64,000 nucleotides of DNA from Kosakonia sp. H02 (GCA_030704225.1 CP131915.1:3224001-3288000); one strand, 5' to 3'; positions 26,153 through 34,785 are shown, counted from the stretch's first letter. The notes: generated by a model not told the origin, from the sequence alone. Translations and numbers: made by a program.

Positions 26153-26198
26153 GGGTTGCGTTGCCTTATCCGGCCTACGGAGAGTAAGGTTTGCCGGC
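26153..26198. repeat. Half REP-like element between iscR promoter and trmJ
   Basis: GCCTTATCCGGCCTACGG followed after a short spacer by TTTGCCGGCC resembles one degenerate REP. It lies just after the trmJ stop codon on the minus strand. Confidence 0.55.
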
Positions 26199-26202
26199 CC
26201 AA

Positions 26203-26934
26203 TCACCCTTTCGTTTTTTGCTCGATTGACGCCAAAATGCCACGCAAAATGTTGAGCTCCTGGCTTTCCGGGCGGGCACGCGTAAACAGACGACGCAGTT
26301 TGTTCATCACCTGGCCGGGGTGGTTTTCGCGAATAAAACCGGTGGAAAGCAGCGTTTGCTCCAGATGCCCGTAAAAGCGCTCGAGATCGTCAACCAGTGG
26401 ATACGGCGTCTCTTCATGCTCAACGGTGGCTGCATCGCTCTCTTGCGTTGCCAGCCAGGCCATACGCACTTCATAAGCGATAACCTGTACCGCCATCGCC
26501 AGGTTCAGCGAACTGTATTCCGGGTTGGCGGCAATCGCCACATGGTAGTGACACTTTTGCAGTTCTTCATTTGTCAGGCCAACGCGTTCGCGACCAAACA
26601 CCAGCGCGACCGGAGCGTGTTCTGCTTCATTGACGCTTTTCAGACCGCATTCGCGCGGATCGAGCATCGGCCACGGTAATGTGCGGGAACGCGCGCTGGT
26701 TCCGACCACCAGGCTGCACCCGGCTAACGCTTCATCTAAAGTATCGACAATTTGCGCATTGCCAATCACATCGCTGGCACCGGCGGCCAGCGCAATGGCC
26801 TGCGAATCTGGTTTCACCAATGGGTTGACCAGCCAGAGATTGGTTAAACCCATTGTTTTCATGGCGCGAGCAACAGAGCCCATATTGCCGGTGTGGGACG
26901 TTTCTACCAGTACGATTCGAATATTTTGCAGCAT
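26203..26934 (-). CDS. trmJ: tRNA (cytidine/uridine-32-2'-O)-methyltransferase TrmJ
   Basis: SPOUT-family enzyme that 2'-O-methylates position 32 of several tRNAs. The 243-residue protein has the N-terminal ETSHTGNMGSVARAMKTMG motif and the SAM-binding knot region with LVFGRERVGLTNEEL and YSSLNLAMAVQV. Its start ATG is divergent from suhB, 117 bp away. Confidence 0.96.
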   Translation of the reverse strand: MLQNIRIVLVETSHTGNMGSVARAMKTMGLTNLWLVNPLVKPDSQAIALAAGASDVIGNAQIVDTLDEALAGCSLVVGTSARSRTLPWPMLDPRECGLKSVNEAEHAPVALVFGRERVGLTNEELQKCHYHVAIAANPEYSSLNLAMAVQVIAYEVRMAWLATQESDAATVEHEETPYPLVDDLERFYGHLEQTLLSTGFIRENHPGQVMNKLRRLFTRARPESQELNILRGILASIEQKTKG

Positions 26935-27051
26935 AGATTTTCAACGGCTAAAGAATATTGGCGGATACTATCATAAACCGGAGACATAATTCGAATTCAC
27001 TGCTATCATACGCGCCGTTTTCCGTTCTTTAAAATCCAGTGAGAGAGACCG

Positions 27052-27855
27052 ATGCATCCGATGCTGAACATCGCCGTGCGTGCTGCGCGCAAGGCGGGTA
27101 ATTTAATTGCCAAACACTACGAAACCCCTGACTCCGTAGAAACCAGCCAGAAAGGCAGCAATGATTTCGTGACCAACGTTGATAAAGCCGCTGAAGCGTT
27201 AATTATCGACACCATCCGCAAATCTTACCCGCAACACACCATCATCACCGAAGAGAGTGGTGAGCACGAAGGCACTGACCAGGATGTGCAATGGGTTATC
27301 GATCCGCTGGATGGTACCACCAACTTTATCAAACGTCTGCCGCACTTTGCGGTGTCTATCGCCGTTCGTATTAAAGGCCGCACTGAAGTCGCGGTAGTTT
27401 ACGATCCGATGCGTAACGAACTCTTCACTGCCAGCCGTGGCCAGGGCGCACAGCTTAACGGCTACCGTCTGCGCGGCAGCACGGCGCGCGATCTGGATGG
27501 CACCATCCTGGCGACCGGCTTCCCGTTCAAAGCCAAACAACACGCAACCACCTACATCAACATAATCGGCAAACTGTTTACCGAATGCGCGGATTTCCGC
27601 CGCACCGGTTCCGCTGCGCTGGATCTGGCATACGTTGCCGCTGGCCGTGTTGATGGTTTCTTTGAAATCGGTCTCAAGCCGTGGGATTTCGCCGCGGGTG
27701 AACTGCTGGCACGTGAAGCAGGCGCGCTGGTATGCGATTTCACTGGTGGTCATAACTATCTGATGACCGGCAACATCGTGGCGGGTAACCCGCGCGTGGT
27801 GAAAGCGATGCTGGCGAATATGCGCGACGAACTGAGCGATGCGCTGAAGCGTTAA
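27052..27855 (+). CDS. suhB: Inositol-1-monophosphatase family protein SuhB
   Basis: Magnesium-dependent phosphatase fold protein of 267 residues. In E. coli it also acts as a NusA/NusG-associated antitermination factor for rRNA operons. Metal-binding motifs WVIDPLDGTTNFIKR and the C-terminal KPWDFAAGELLAREAGA are intact. Transcription is divergent from trmJ. A REP-like hairpin follows the stop codon. Confidence 0.97.
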   Translation: MHPMLNIAVRAARKAGNLIAKHYETPDSVETSQKGSNDFVTNVDKAAEALIIDTIRKSYPQHTIITEESGEHEGTDQDVQWVIDPLDGTTNFIKRLPHFAVSIAVRIKGRTEVAVVYDPMRNELFTASRGQGAQLNGYRLRGSTARDLDGTILATGFPFKAKQHATTYINIIGKLFTECADFRRTGSAALDLAYVAAGRVDGFFEIGLKPWDFAAGELLAREAGALVCDFTGGHNYLMTGNIVAGNPRVVKAMLANMRDELSDALKR

Positions 27856-27863
27856 GCCATTGA

Positions 27864-27898
27864 TTGCCGGATAAGCGTTTTACGCGCTATCCGGCAAA
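27864..27898. repeat. REP-like hairpin between convergent suhB and the NicO gene
   Basis: TTGCCGGATA and TATCCGGCAA pair perfectly around a GCG-rich interior. It could act as a bidirectional transcription barrier between the two convergent genes. Confidence 0.7.
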
Positions 27899-27903
27899 CA
27901 TCG

Positions 27904-28884
27904 CTAAAACGGTCTTAACCCACCGCCCGGCGGCAAGGCACTCACCCACATAATCACCGCTGCACTCACCAGAATCACTCCCCCGGCTAATGCCAGCGTT
28001 GTCCAGCCCACCTGTCGCCATAAAACCGGCGTTTTCTGCCCGCTTAATTTGACAGCCAGTTGCCGAAAACCATGCACCAGCAAAGCCAGCCCGCTGATGG
28101 TGAGCGACGTACCGGCGGCCATCGCCAGTGCCGAGGCAATCCCCCAGGCAAACACACCAATCACTTTACTGAACAACAACACCATAATCGCCCCGGAACA
28201 GGGACGCATACCCATCGATAACACAATCATCAACCGCGCGCGCCAGTCCTCGCCGCTTTGCAGTTGTGATTGCGTGGGTAAATGCTGATGCCCGCAACCG
28301 CAGCCATCGTGATGCACATGATGGGGCGTAAACGCACGGAATTTCGGCGCTTGCAGCAACCCTCGCAATTTTTTCACTGCCCGCCAGCACAGCAATAAAC
28401 CCAGCACGCCGACCAGCAGATAACTGCCCTTCTCCAGCCAGTAACCGCTCAGATGCAACTGCCGCGCGGGCAATGCCAGAACGCCCAGCACGACGACCAC
28501 CAGTCCAATAGCCACCAGGCCTTGCAACAACGAGGAGGCCAGCGTCAATGCAATGCCGGATTTCAGTTTTGAGGGATGCGTGGCAAGCCAGGTGGTTATG
28601 ACCACTTTGCCATGCCCCGGCCCGAGCGCATGCAGCACACCGTACACAAAGCTGAAAAGCAGCAACGACCCGCCCGCTTTGGTGGGGTTTTCCGCCACCC
28701 GCTTGAGCAAGGTGCTCATCTGCATATTCACATCACGCTGCCAGAGCACACTTTTCATCATTACCTGCGGCCACGCGTGCCACAGCCAGAAACCACCCGC
28801 AGCGGCGCAGGCAATAAACAGCAGCACAGGCCACCCTTGCAGCCAGCGCCGTTTGCGCATCATCTGCCCGGTGATTACTGACAT
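27904..28884 (-). CDS. NicO-family nickel/cobalt transporter
   Basis: Integral membrane protein of 326 residues with about six to seven hydrophobic helices. The family signatures HALGPGHGKVV (about residues 86-96) and GMRPCSGAIMV are intact. A metal-binding loop rich in His and Cys (HHVHHDGCGCGHQH) lies between helices, as in RcnA-like exporters and NicO proteins. It overlaps the DUF1007 gene by 10 bp, so they form one unit. Direction of transport cannot be read from sequence. E. coli K-12 has yfhR at this place instead. A start at the internal Met pair near 28863 is also possible. Confidence 0.88.
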   Translation of the reverse strand: MSVITGQMMRKRRWLQGWPVLLFIACAAAGGFWLWHAWPQVMMKSVLWQRDVNMQMSTLLKRVAENPTKAGGSLLLFSFVYGVLHALGPGHGKVVITTWLATHPSKLKSGIALTLASSLLQGLVAIGLVVVVLGVLALPARQLHLSGYWLEKGSYLLVGVLGLLLCWRAVKKLRGLLQAPKFRAFTPHHVHHDGCGCGHQHLPTQSQLQSGEDWRARLMIVLSMGMRPCSGAIMVLLFSKVIGVFAWGIASALAMAAGTSLTISGLALLVHGFRQLAVKLSGQKTPVLWRQVGWTTLALAGGVILVSAAVIMWVSALPPGGGLRPF

Positions 28885-29513
28885 ACCAGCGTCACCGTTT
28901 GAGCAAACTGTTTACCCAGTTCCATGTCTTCCTCCGGGGCATCACTTTTATCCAGCGACTGGGCATAATTAAGCACCTCTTCGCCGGGTTTAGGGGTATG
29001 AACACTCATTTTACAAGCAGACTGCAATGCCGCAGGCAACATGACATCGTTCTCTTTGTCGTAACTCATATCCACGTAATAGGTGGGGTCGAACGTAGCA
29101 AAGGTATATTTTTGCCCTTTCAGCGGCTGCGCTTGCGCCAGGGGCAGAACAAAGGTCAGCACCGCCTGGTGTTCTTCACGCGCCAGGCCATATTCGCTCG
29201 GTCGATTGAGAAACTTCACCTTCTGCCCGTTATGCCACACTTCGGTGAAATAGTGCTGACCCAGCACATTCGCCATCACTTCCGCCGCCAGCTTTTTCCA
29301 GATTTCATCACCCGGTTTTGCGTCACCTGCGTCATACAGAAGATCCGCTGAAGTAATTTCGTCCATCTTCCAGCGCATTTTCAGGCCGGTAAATTGGCCG
29401 TTGTCGGTTAAAACCTGCGTTTTCATGCGAATAAAGCTGTGCGGATGCGCCATCACATAAAACGATAAAAGCGCGAGAATAAGCCCCATGACGCACTGTT
29501 TAACTACTTGCAT
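28875..29513 (-). CDS. DUF1007 family secreted protein
   Basis: Protein of 212 residues with an N-terminal signal peptide (hydrophobic VMGLILALLSFYVMA, cleavage after MAHA-like residues expected near 22). The mature part begins HPHSFIRMK, a His-containing start typical of DUF1007 proteins, and is predicted periplasmic. It has two cysteines in the C-terminal third (SACKMS and TLVCQ). DUF1007 genes are commonly coupled to NicO transporters, as here, so a role in periplasmic metal delivery or sensing is plausible, but no function is established. Confidence 0.82.
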   Translation of the reverse strand: MQVVKQCVMGLILALLSFYVMAHPHSFIRMKTQVLTDNGQFTGLKMRWKMDEITSADLLYDAGDAKPGDEIWKKLAAEVMANVLGQHYFTEVWHNGQKVKFLNRPSEYGLAREEHQAVLTFVLPLAQAQPLKGQKYTFATFDPTYYVDMSYDKENDVMLPAALQSACKMSVHTPKPGEEVLNYAQSLDKSDAPEEDMELGKQFAQTVTLVCQ

Positions 29514-29605
29514 GTCTTCCTCACGTGAAAAATTCTGTGATGCTCCCCGGCATTCCTGATGGAAAGAGCAGCGGTCACGCTGTCGCTCATCATACCTTTA
29601 ACTAT

Positions 29606-29635
29606 TCTTATCAAATACCGGTCTTATCAAATACC
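29606..29635. repeat. 14-bp tandem direct repeat upstream of csiE
   Basis: TCTTATCAAATACC occurs at 29606-29619 and again at 29622-29635, a 16-bp period, in the gap between csiE and the divergent DUF1007 gene. Confidence 0.7.
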
Positions 29636-29653
29636 CTAACTGGACTCTGACAG

Positions 29654-30931
29654 ATGACCATGACGCTGACCCCACCATCTGTGCTCTCCAGTCCGCAGCG
29701 TCGCTGCCAGGTGTTGCTGCTGCTCGCGTTACCCGGGCAACGTATCACCATGGAAAATATCAGCGCCATTAACGGAGTGGACGACACCGTCGCCCTACAG
29801 GATATCGCGGAAACGCAGAGCGAAATCCAGCTTTACCATCGGCTTTCCATCGTGCCGCACCCGAACGGCAGCTACCAGATTGAAGGTACGCCGCTCGATC
29901 AGCGCCTGTGCCTGCTGCACTGGCTGCGGCGCGCGTTGCGGCTGTGCCCGCAATTTATCACGCAACACTTTACCCCGGCGCTGAAAAATGCGCTTAAACA
30001 ACAAGGCATTGCCCGCACACTGTATGACGATACTAACCTGCGCGCCTTGATTAACCTTTGCTCCCGCCGCCTGCAACGCTCTTTCGAATGTCGGGATATG
30101 CAGTTTTTACGCCTCTATTTGCAATATTGCCTGCTGCAACATCACTATGGCCAGACGCCGGAATTTAACCCGGTGCAACAGGCGTGGACGCAGATGCGCG
30201 CCGAATATCTGGTCGCGCAGGACATTGTCCGCCACTGGCAACGGCGGGTTGCCGCCGGGAGCCATGAAAATGAGCACCTGTTTTTGTCGCTGCTCTTTAT
30301 GCTGGTGCGCACACCCGACCCAACCCGCGACGATCATCACCAGGATCACCGCCTGCGACAAGCCATCAGCGATATGATTGAGCGCTTCCGCCAGCTTGCG
30401 GACATGCGCTTTAGCGATGAACAAGGGCTAACCAACCAGCTTTATGTTCATCTGGCGCAAGCGCTGGTTCGCAGCCTGTTTGGTATCGGGATTGATAACG
30501 CCCTGCCTGCGGAAATCCATCAACTTTACCCGCGCCTGATGCGCACCACCCGCAGTGCCTTACAAGCGCTGGAGCACGAGTACGGGATGCGTTTTAGTGA
30601 TGAAGAAGCGGGACTGGTGGCGGTGATTTTTGGTGCCTGGCTGATGCAGGAGAGCGATCTGCATGAAAAACAGATCGTGCTGATTACCGGGGAAGAACAC
30701 GCAAGAGAGCAGGAAATAGAGCAGCAACTGCGTGAATTAACGCTGCTGCCGCTCACCATTCGCTACCTGTCGCTGGCGGAGTTTCGCAACACCGGTGCGC
30801 CGAAAGACGTGACGCTCATCATCACGCCTTACACCACGCCGTTGCCGCTTTTTTCCCCGCCGTTGATTCACACCGACGGGCCCTTGAGCGAGCAGCAACA
30901 GCAGCATATCCGCGCCATGCTGGAGGGTTAA
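29654..30931 (+). CDS. csiE: Stationary phase inducible protein CsiE
   Basis: 425 residues, matching E. coli CsiE (426) along its whole length. It has PTS regulation (PRD)-type helical domains (YVHLAQALVRSLFGIGIDN and YGMRFSDEEAGLVAVIFGAWLMQ) but no obvious DNA-binding domain that I can identify with certainty. In E. coli it is induced in stationary phase by RpoS and CRP-cAMP; its exact role is unknown. It converges on hcaT, overlapping that stop by 4 bp. Confidence 0.94.
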   Translation: MTMTLTPPSVLSSPQRRCQVLLLLALPGQRITMENISAINGVDDTVALQDIAETQSEIQLYHRLSIVPHPNGSYQIEGTPLDQRLCLLHWLRRALRLCPQFITQHFTPALKNALKQQGIARTLYDDTNLRALINLCSRRLQRSFECRDMQFLRLYLQYCLLQHHYGQTPEFNPVQQAWTQMRAEYLVAQDIVRHWQRRVAAGSHENEHLFLSLLFMLVRTPDPTRDDHHQDHRLRQAISDMIERFRQLADMRFSDEQGLTNQLYVHLAQALVRSLFGIGIDNALPAEIHQLYPRLMRTTRSALQALEHEYGMRFSDEEAGLVAVIFGAWLMQESDLHEKQIVLITGEEHAREQEIEQQLRELTLLPLTIRYLSLAEFRNTGAPKDVTLIITPYTTPLPLFSPPLIHTDGPLSEQQQQHIRAMLEG

Positions 30932-32073
30932 TTCGCCCCTTGAGCCGCGACTGACGGGCGCAGAAACAGCGCCGGGATAGCCAGCAGTGCCATCACAAAG
31001 AACAACCCCTGGTGCAGGTATTCAAACAGGAAACCGGCGAACATGGTCATCAGAGCAATACTGCCGCCCATCGCCACCGCAGAGTAGACCGCTTGCAGGC
31101 GGATCACTTCGCTGCCTTTACGCGCAGAGATATAGCGCATCGCGGCCAGGTGGCAGACGGTGAAAGTGCCGCAGTGCAGGATCTGCGCGACAATCAGCCA
31201 CGGCAGTTCCGTGGTCCAGCCCATCAGGCTCCAGCGCACCAGCCCGCAAATGGCAGATAACAGCAGCAGATCGCGGGCGCTGAAACGGCGGAAAAGCCGG
31301 TTGCTGAGGGCAAAGATCACCACTTCCGCCACTACGCCTAACGACCACAGGTAACCGACGATCGAGGCGGAATACCCCGCCGATTGCCAGTAAATCGCGC
31401 TGAATCCGTAATAGGCCGCGTGTGCACCCTGCAACAGCGAGACACAGGCGAGAAAGCGCCAGTTCTGCACAATTAATGTCCGCCACGCTGCCCAACCTGC
31501 GCCATCGGTCTGTCGGCTTTCACCCTGCGGCAAAATCGACGGTCGCAGCAGCATGCCCAGCAGCATAGACGCCACACCCAGCGTCAACATCGCGAGGATC
31601 GCCTGGTAATCAAACAGGCTGACCAGTTTGCCGGTCAGCGCAGATCCAATCACAAACGCAATCGAGCCCCACAGGCGCACGCGGCCATAATCCATCGGGA
31701 ACTGTTTTTGCCATGTTCCCGCCAGTGCATCGGTCAATGGCACCAGCGGCGAGAAAAAGAGGTTAAAGCCGACAATCACTACCGCCAGCCACGCAACATG
31801 GCTACCGGCATGGAACGCGAGGGCAAACAGCAGCGTCGCCAGCGCCAGCACGCGCAGGGCGGTAATCAAACGGGAAGGATCGCTCACGCGCGGGGCAATC
31901 AGCAGGCTGCCAAGAAAACGGGCGATCAGCCCTGCGCCAAGCAGCATACCGATGATGTCCGGGGTCAGGCCCACGCCTTTGAGCCAGACGCTCCAGAAAG
32001 GTAAGAAGATACCGTAGCTAAAAAAGTAGGTGAAATAAGCGAGCGCCAGCCAGCGCGTGGACTGCAAGACCAT
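30928..32073 (-). CDS. hcaT: MFS transporter HcaT (3-phenylpropionate permease family)
   Basis: Twelve-helix major facilitator of 381 residues in the nucleoside:H+ symporter-like branch. Start chosen at 32073 (MVLQSTRWLALAYFTYF) because it follows GGAGGAAATC and matches the E. coli length (379); a longer frame to 32145 is unsupported. In E. coli hcaT stands beside the hca catabolic cluster, which is not in this window, so the substrate here is uncertain. Confidence 0.88.
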   Translation of the reverse strand: MVLQSTRWLALAYFTYFFSYGIFLPFWSVWLKGVGLTPDIIGMLLGAGLIARFLGSLLIAPRVSDPSRLITALRVLALATLLFALAFHAGSHVAWLAVVIVGFNLFFSPLVPLTDALAGTWQKQFPMDYGRVRLWGSIAFVIGSALTGKLVSLFDYQAILAMLTLGVASMLLGMLLRPSILPQGESRQTDGAGWAAWRTLIVQNWRFLACVSLLQGAHAAYYGFSAIYWQSAGYSASIVGYLWSLGVVAEVVIFALSNRLFRRFSARDLLLLSAICGLVRWSLMGWTTELPWLIVAQILHCGTFTVCHLAAMRYISARKGSEVIRLQAVYSAVAMGGSIALMTMFAGFLFEYLHQGLFFVMALLAIPALFLRPSVAAQGAN

Positions 32074-32165
32074 GATTTCCTCCTGGAATGGAGGCGATAG
32101 TCTGGCGGTAAACGGCCAAACTGGCAAGTAACAATCAGATAACAAACCTGCGCTGGCACAGGTTA

Positions 32166-32438
32166 TCAGCGAATATATGAATCCAGCACGCTCAGCACTA
32201 CGCCCAGGTCGGCTTCGCGTTTGATTTCATCATTTTCATGAACGATATGTTCGGTGAGATGGCCTTTAATGACTTCCCGCATTAACCCATTGACCGCACC
32301 GCGGATCGCCGCTATTTGCTGCAACACCTGCGCGCATTCATGAGGTTCATCAAGCATTTTCTTCAGGGCAGCCACTTGCCCTTCTATTTTGCTCGCCCGC
32401 GCTTTTAGCTTTTTTTTATCCCGGATGGTATGCGACAT
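32166..32438 (-). CDS. rcnR: Ni/Co-responsive repressor RcnR
   Basis: CsoR/RcnR family protein of 90 residues, all helical, which represses rcnA until Ni(II) or Co(II) binds. The N-terminal SHTIRDKKKL carries the His that serves as a metal ligand in RcnR; a Cys in HECAQVLQQIAAIRGAVNGLM and His in the third helix (GHLTEHIVHE) are also present. Start chosen at 32438 (MSHTIRDKK), which gives the exact family length. It is divergent from rcnA with operator sites in between. Confidence 0.95.
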   Translation of the reverse strand: MSHTIRDKKKLKARASKIEGQVAALKKMLDEPHECAQVLQQIAAIRGAVNGLMREVIKGHLTEHIVHENDEIKREADLGVVLSVLDSYIR

Positions 32439-32485
32439 ACAGACCTCAATCGACAATACGTAAACGACCGCCAGCATAACATGCA

Positions 32486-32503
32486 TTAACTGGGGTGAGT
32501 TAA
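32486..32503. promoter_or_regulatory. Degenerate third RcnR-like site
   Basis: TTAACT-GGGGTG-AGTTAA keeps the architecture of inverted arms around a G tract seen in RcnR boxes, with wider arms and one G fewer. It lies between rcnR and the two strong boxes. Confidence 0.45.
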
Positions 32504-32506
32504 TTC

Positions 32507-32521
32507 TACTGGGGGGTAGTA
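32507..32521. promoter_or_regulatory. RcnR operator 1
   Basis: TACT-GGGGGG-T-AGTA is an exact match to the known RcnR recognition sequence TACT-G6-N-AGTA. Confidence 0.92.
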
Positions 32522-32526
32522 TTTTT

Positions 32527-32541
32527 TACTGGGGGGGAGTA
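32527..32541. promoter_or_regulatory. RcnR operator 2
   Basis: TACT-GGGGGG-G-AGTA is a second exact match, 20 bp centre to centre from operator 1, placed 38 bp before the rcnA ATG. Confidence 0.92.
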
Positions 32542-32578
32542 GATTTGAGCGCACAAAAAGTTACCGGGAATAATTCTC

Positions 32579-33418
32579 ATGAATGACTTCGCCACCCTGT
32601 TTCAACAAGGGAATGCCTGGTTTTTTATCCCCAGCGCGATACTGCTTGGCGCACTGCATGGCCTGGAGCCAGGCCATTCGAAAACTATGATGGCGGCATT
32701 CATTATTGCCATTAAAGGCACGGTCAAACAGGCGGTAATGCTGGGGCTGGCGGCCACGCTCTCCCATACCGTTGTGGTTTGGTTGATAGCCCTTGGCGGC
32801 ATCTGGGTAAGCCATAAATTTACCGCCGAATCGGTGGAGCCCTGGCTGCAAATGGTCTCGGCAGGGGTGATCATTGCCACCGCCGTGTGGATGTTCTGCC
32901 GCACCTGGCAGGAAGAACATCATCACAATCATCATCACCATCACGCGAGCCGCGCGGTGATCCTCCAGCCGCAGCCGGTTGCAGTAATGCACGCGCAGCC
33001 TGCGATCCTGTCACTGCGCAGAATGACAAAAGAGGAAGCGTATCAGGATGCGCACGAACGGGCGCACGCAAGGGATATTGCGCGGCGTTTTACTGGCACG
33101 GAAGTGACCAACGGGCAGATTATGCTGTTCGGTTTAACCGGCGGCTTAATCCCCTGCCCGGCGGCAATTACCATTCTGCTTATTTGTATTCAGTTGAAAG
33201 CAATAACCTTAGGCGCGACGCTGGTGGTGTGTTTCAGCATCGGCCTCGCGCTGACGCTGGTTACCGTTGGCGTGGGGGCAGCCATCAGCGTGCAGCAGGC
33301 AGCAAAACGCTGGGCTGGCTTTAATACCCTCGCCCGCAAAGCACCCTATTTTTCCAGCGCGTTGATTGCGCTGGTGGGCCTGTATATGGGCATTCACGGC
33401 TACGCCGGGCTGCAATAA
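32579..33418 (+). CDS. rcnA: Nickel/cobalt efflux protein RcnA
   Basis: Inner-membrane Ni/Co exporter of 279 residues. It has the NicO signature HGLEPGHSKTMM near residue 23 and GLIPCPAAITI in the second half. A cytoplasmic loop with a dense His cluster (EEHHHNHHHHHHAS, about residues 114-127) is typical of RcnA. Two RcnR boxes precede it. It converges on glyA. In E. coli rcnRA lie elsewhere on the chromosome, so this location is a lineage difference. Confidence 0.95.
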   Translation: MNDFATLFQQGNAWFFIPSAILLGALHGLEPGHSKTMMAAFIIAIKGTVKQAVMLGLAATLSHTVVVWLIALGGIWVSHKFTAESVEPWLQMVSAGVIIATAVWMFCRTWQEEHHHNHHHHHASRAVILQPQPVAVMHAQPAILSLRRMTKEEAYQDAHERAHARDIARRFTGTEVTNGQIMLFGLTGGLIPCPAAITILLICIQLKAITLGATLVVCFSIGLALTLVTVGVGAAISVQQAAKRWAGFNTLARKAPYFSSALIALVGLYMGIHGYAGLQ

Positions 33419-33423
33419 GGCGA

Positions 33424-33446
33424 AAAAAAGCCCGCTTGCGCGGGCT
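33424..33446 (-). terminator. Terminator between rcnA and glyA
   Basis: AGCCCGC (33429-33435), loop TTGC and GCGGGCT (33440-33446) form a stem followed on the minus strand by seven T. It ends glyA transcription; the T tract is missing on the plus side. Confidence 0.88.
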
Positions 33447-33467
33447 CGTTTGATGTCTGAGTCTTAT

Positions 33468-34721
33468 TTACGCGTAAACCGGGAAGCGCGCGCAGATATC
33501 CAGCACTTTCTGTTTGGTGCGCTCGATAACCGCTTCGTCATTAATGCTGTCCAGCACGTCACACATCCAGCCTGCCAGCTCTTTCACTTCCGCTTCTTTG
33601 AAGCCGCGACGGGTGACTGCCGGGCTACCAATGCGGATACCAGAAGTGACAAACGGGCTTTTCGGATCGTTCGGCACGCTGTTCTTGTTCACGGTGATGT
33701 TAGCACGACCCAGCGCAGCGTCAGCTTCTTTACCGGTCAGGTTTTTGTCCACCAGATCCAGCAGGAACAGGTGGTTATCCGTACCGCCGGAAACCACTTT
33801 GTAGCCACGGCTCAGGAACACTTCCACCATCGCTTTGGCGTTTTTTGCCACTTGCTGCTGGTAGGTTTTGAACTCTGGCTCCATCGCTTCTTTCAGCGCG
33901 ACCGCTTTACCCGCGATAACGTGCATCAGCGGGCCGCCCTGGCCGCCAGGGAACACGGCAGAGTTCAGTTTTTTGTACAGCTCTTCGCTACCGCCTTTTG
34001 CCAGGATCAGGCCGCCGCGCGGACCCGCCAGGGTTTTGTGGGTCGTGGTGGTCACAACGTGCGCATGGGGAACCGGGTTCGGATAAACGCCTGCGGCAAC
34101 CAGACCAGCAACGTGCGCCATATCTACAAACAGATATGCACCGATGCTGTCAGCGATTTCGCGCATTTTTGCCCAATCAACCACGCCGGAGTATGCAGAG
34201 AAGCCGCCGATGATCATTTTCGGCTTATGTTTCTGCGCCTGCGCGTTCAGATCGTTGTAATCAATGTGGCCGGTTTCGTCGATGCCGTAAGGCACGATGT
34301 TGTACAGCTTGCCAGAGAAGTTAACCGGGGAGCCGTGAGTCAGGTGGCCGCCGTGCGCCAGGTTCATACCGAGCACGGTATCGCCCGGCTCCAGCAGAGA
34401 GGTGTAGACCGCGAAGTTAGCCTGTGAGCCAGAGTGCGGCTGCACGTTGGCGTAATCTGCGCCGAACAGCTCTTTTGCGCGATCGATTGCCAGCTGTTCA
34501 ACGATATCAACATATTCACAACCGCCGTAGTAGCGTTTGCCTGGGTAACCTTCGGCGTATTTGTTCGTCAGCTGAGAACCCTGAGCCTGCATTACACGCG
34601 GGCTGGTGTAGTTTTCGGAGGCGATCAGTTCAATGTGTTCTTCCTGACGTACTTTTTCCTGCTCCATAGCCTGCCACAATTCGGCATCATAATCGGCAAT
34701 GTTCATTTCACGCTTTAACAT
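33468..34721 (-). CDS. glyA: Serine hydroxymethyltransferase
   Basis: PLP enzyme that converts serine and tetrahydrofolate to glycine and 5,10-methylene-tetrahydrofolate, the main one-carbon source. The PLP lysine is in VVTTTTHKTLAGPRGG. I place the start at 34721 (MLKREMNIADYDAEL), giving the E. coli length of 417; the extra in-frame Met two codons upstream is less likely. Divergent from hmp. A PurR-like box and a TATACT -10 lie upstream. Confidence 0.98.
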   Translation of the reverse strand: MLKREMNIADYDAELWQAMEQEKVRQEEHIELIASENYTSPRVMQAQGSQLTNKYAEGYPGKRYYGGCEYVDIVEQLAIDRAKELFGADYANVQPHSGSQANFAVYTSLLEPGDTVLGMNLAHGGHLTHGSPVNFSGKLYNIVPYGIDETGHIDYNDLNAQAQKHKPKMIIGGFSAYSGVVDWAKMREIADSIGAYLFVDMAHVAGLVAAGVYPNPVPHAHVVTTTTHKTLAGPRGGLILAKGGSEELYKKLNSAVFPGGQGGPLMHVIAGKAVALKEAMEPEFKTYQQQVAKNAKAMVEVFLSRGYKVVSGGTDNHLFLLDLVDKNLTGKEADAALGRANITVNKNSVPNDPKSPFVTSGIRIGSPAVTRRGFKEAEVKELAGWMCDVLDSINDEAVIERTKQKVLDICARFPVYA

Positions 34722-34785
34722 CCGCATCTCCTGACTCAGCTAACAAAACGACTCTAAATAAGGGCCCAAATGGGGAACGGCTGAC

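Noticed and set aside
33366..34427. 353-codon open frame opposite glyA
   Set aside because: Shadow of glyA, starting inside rcnA; no domain seen.
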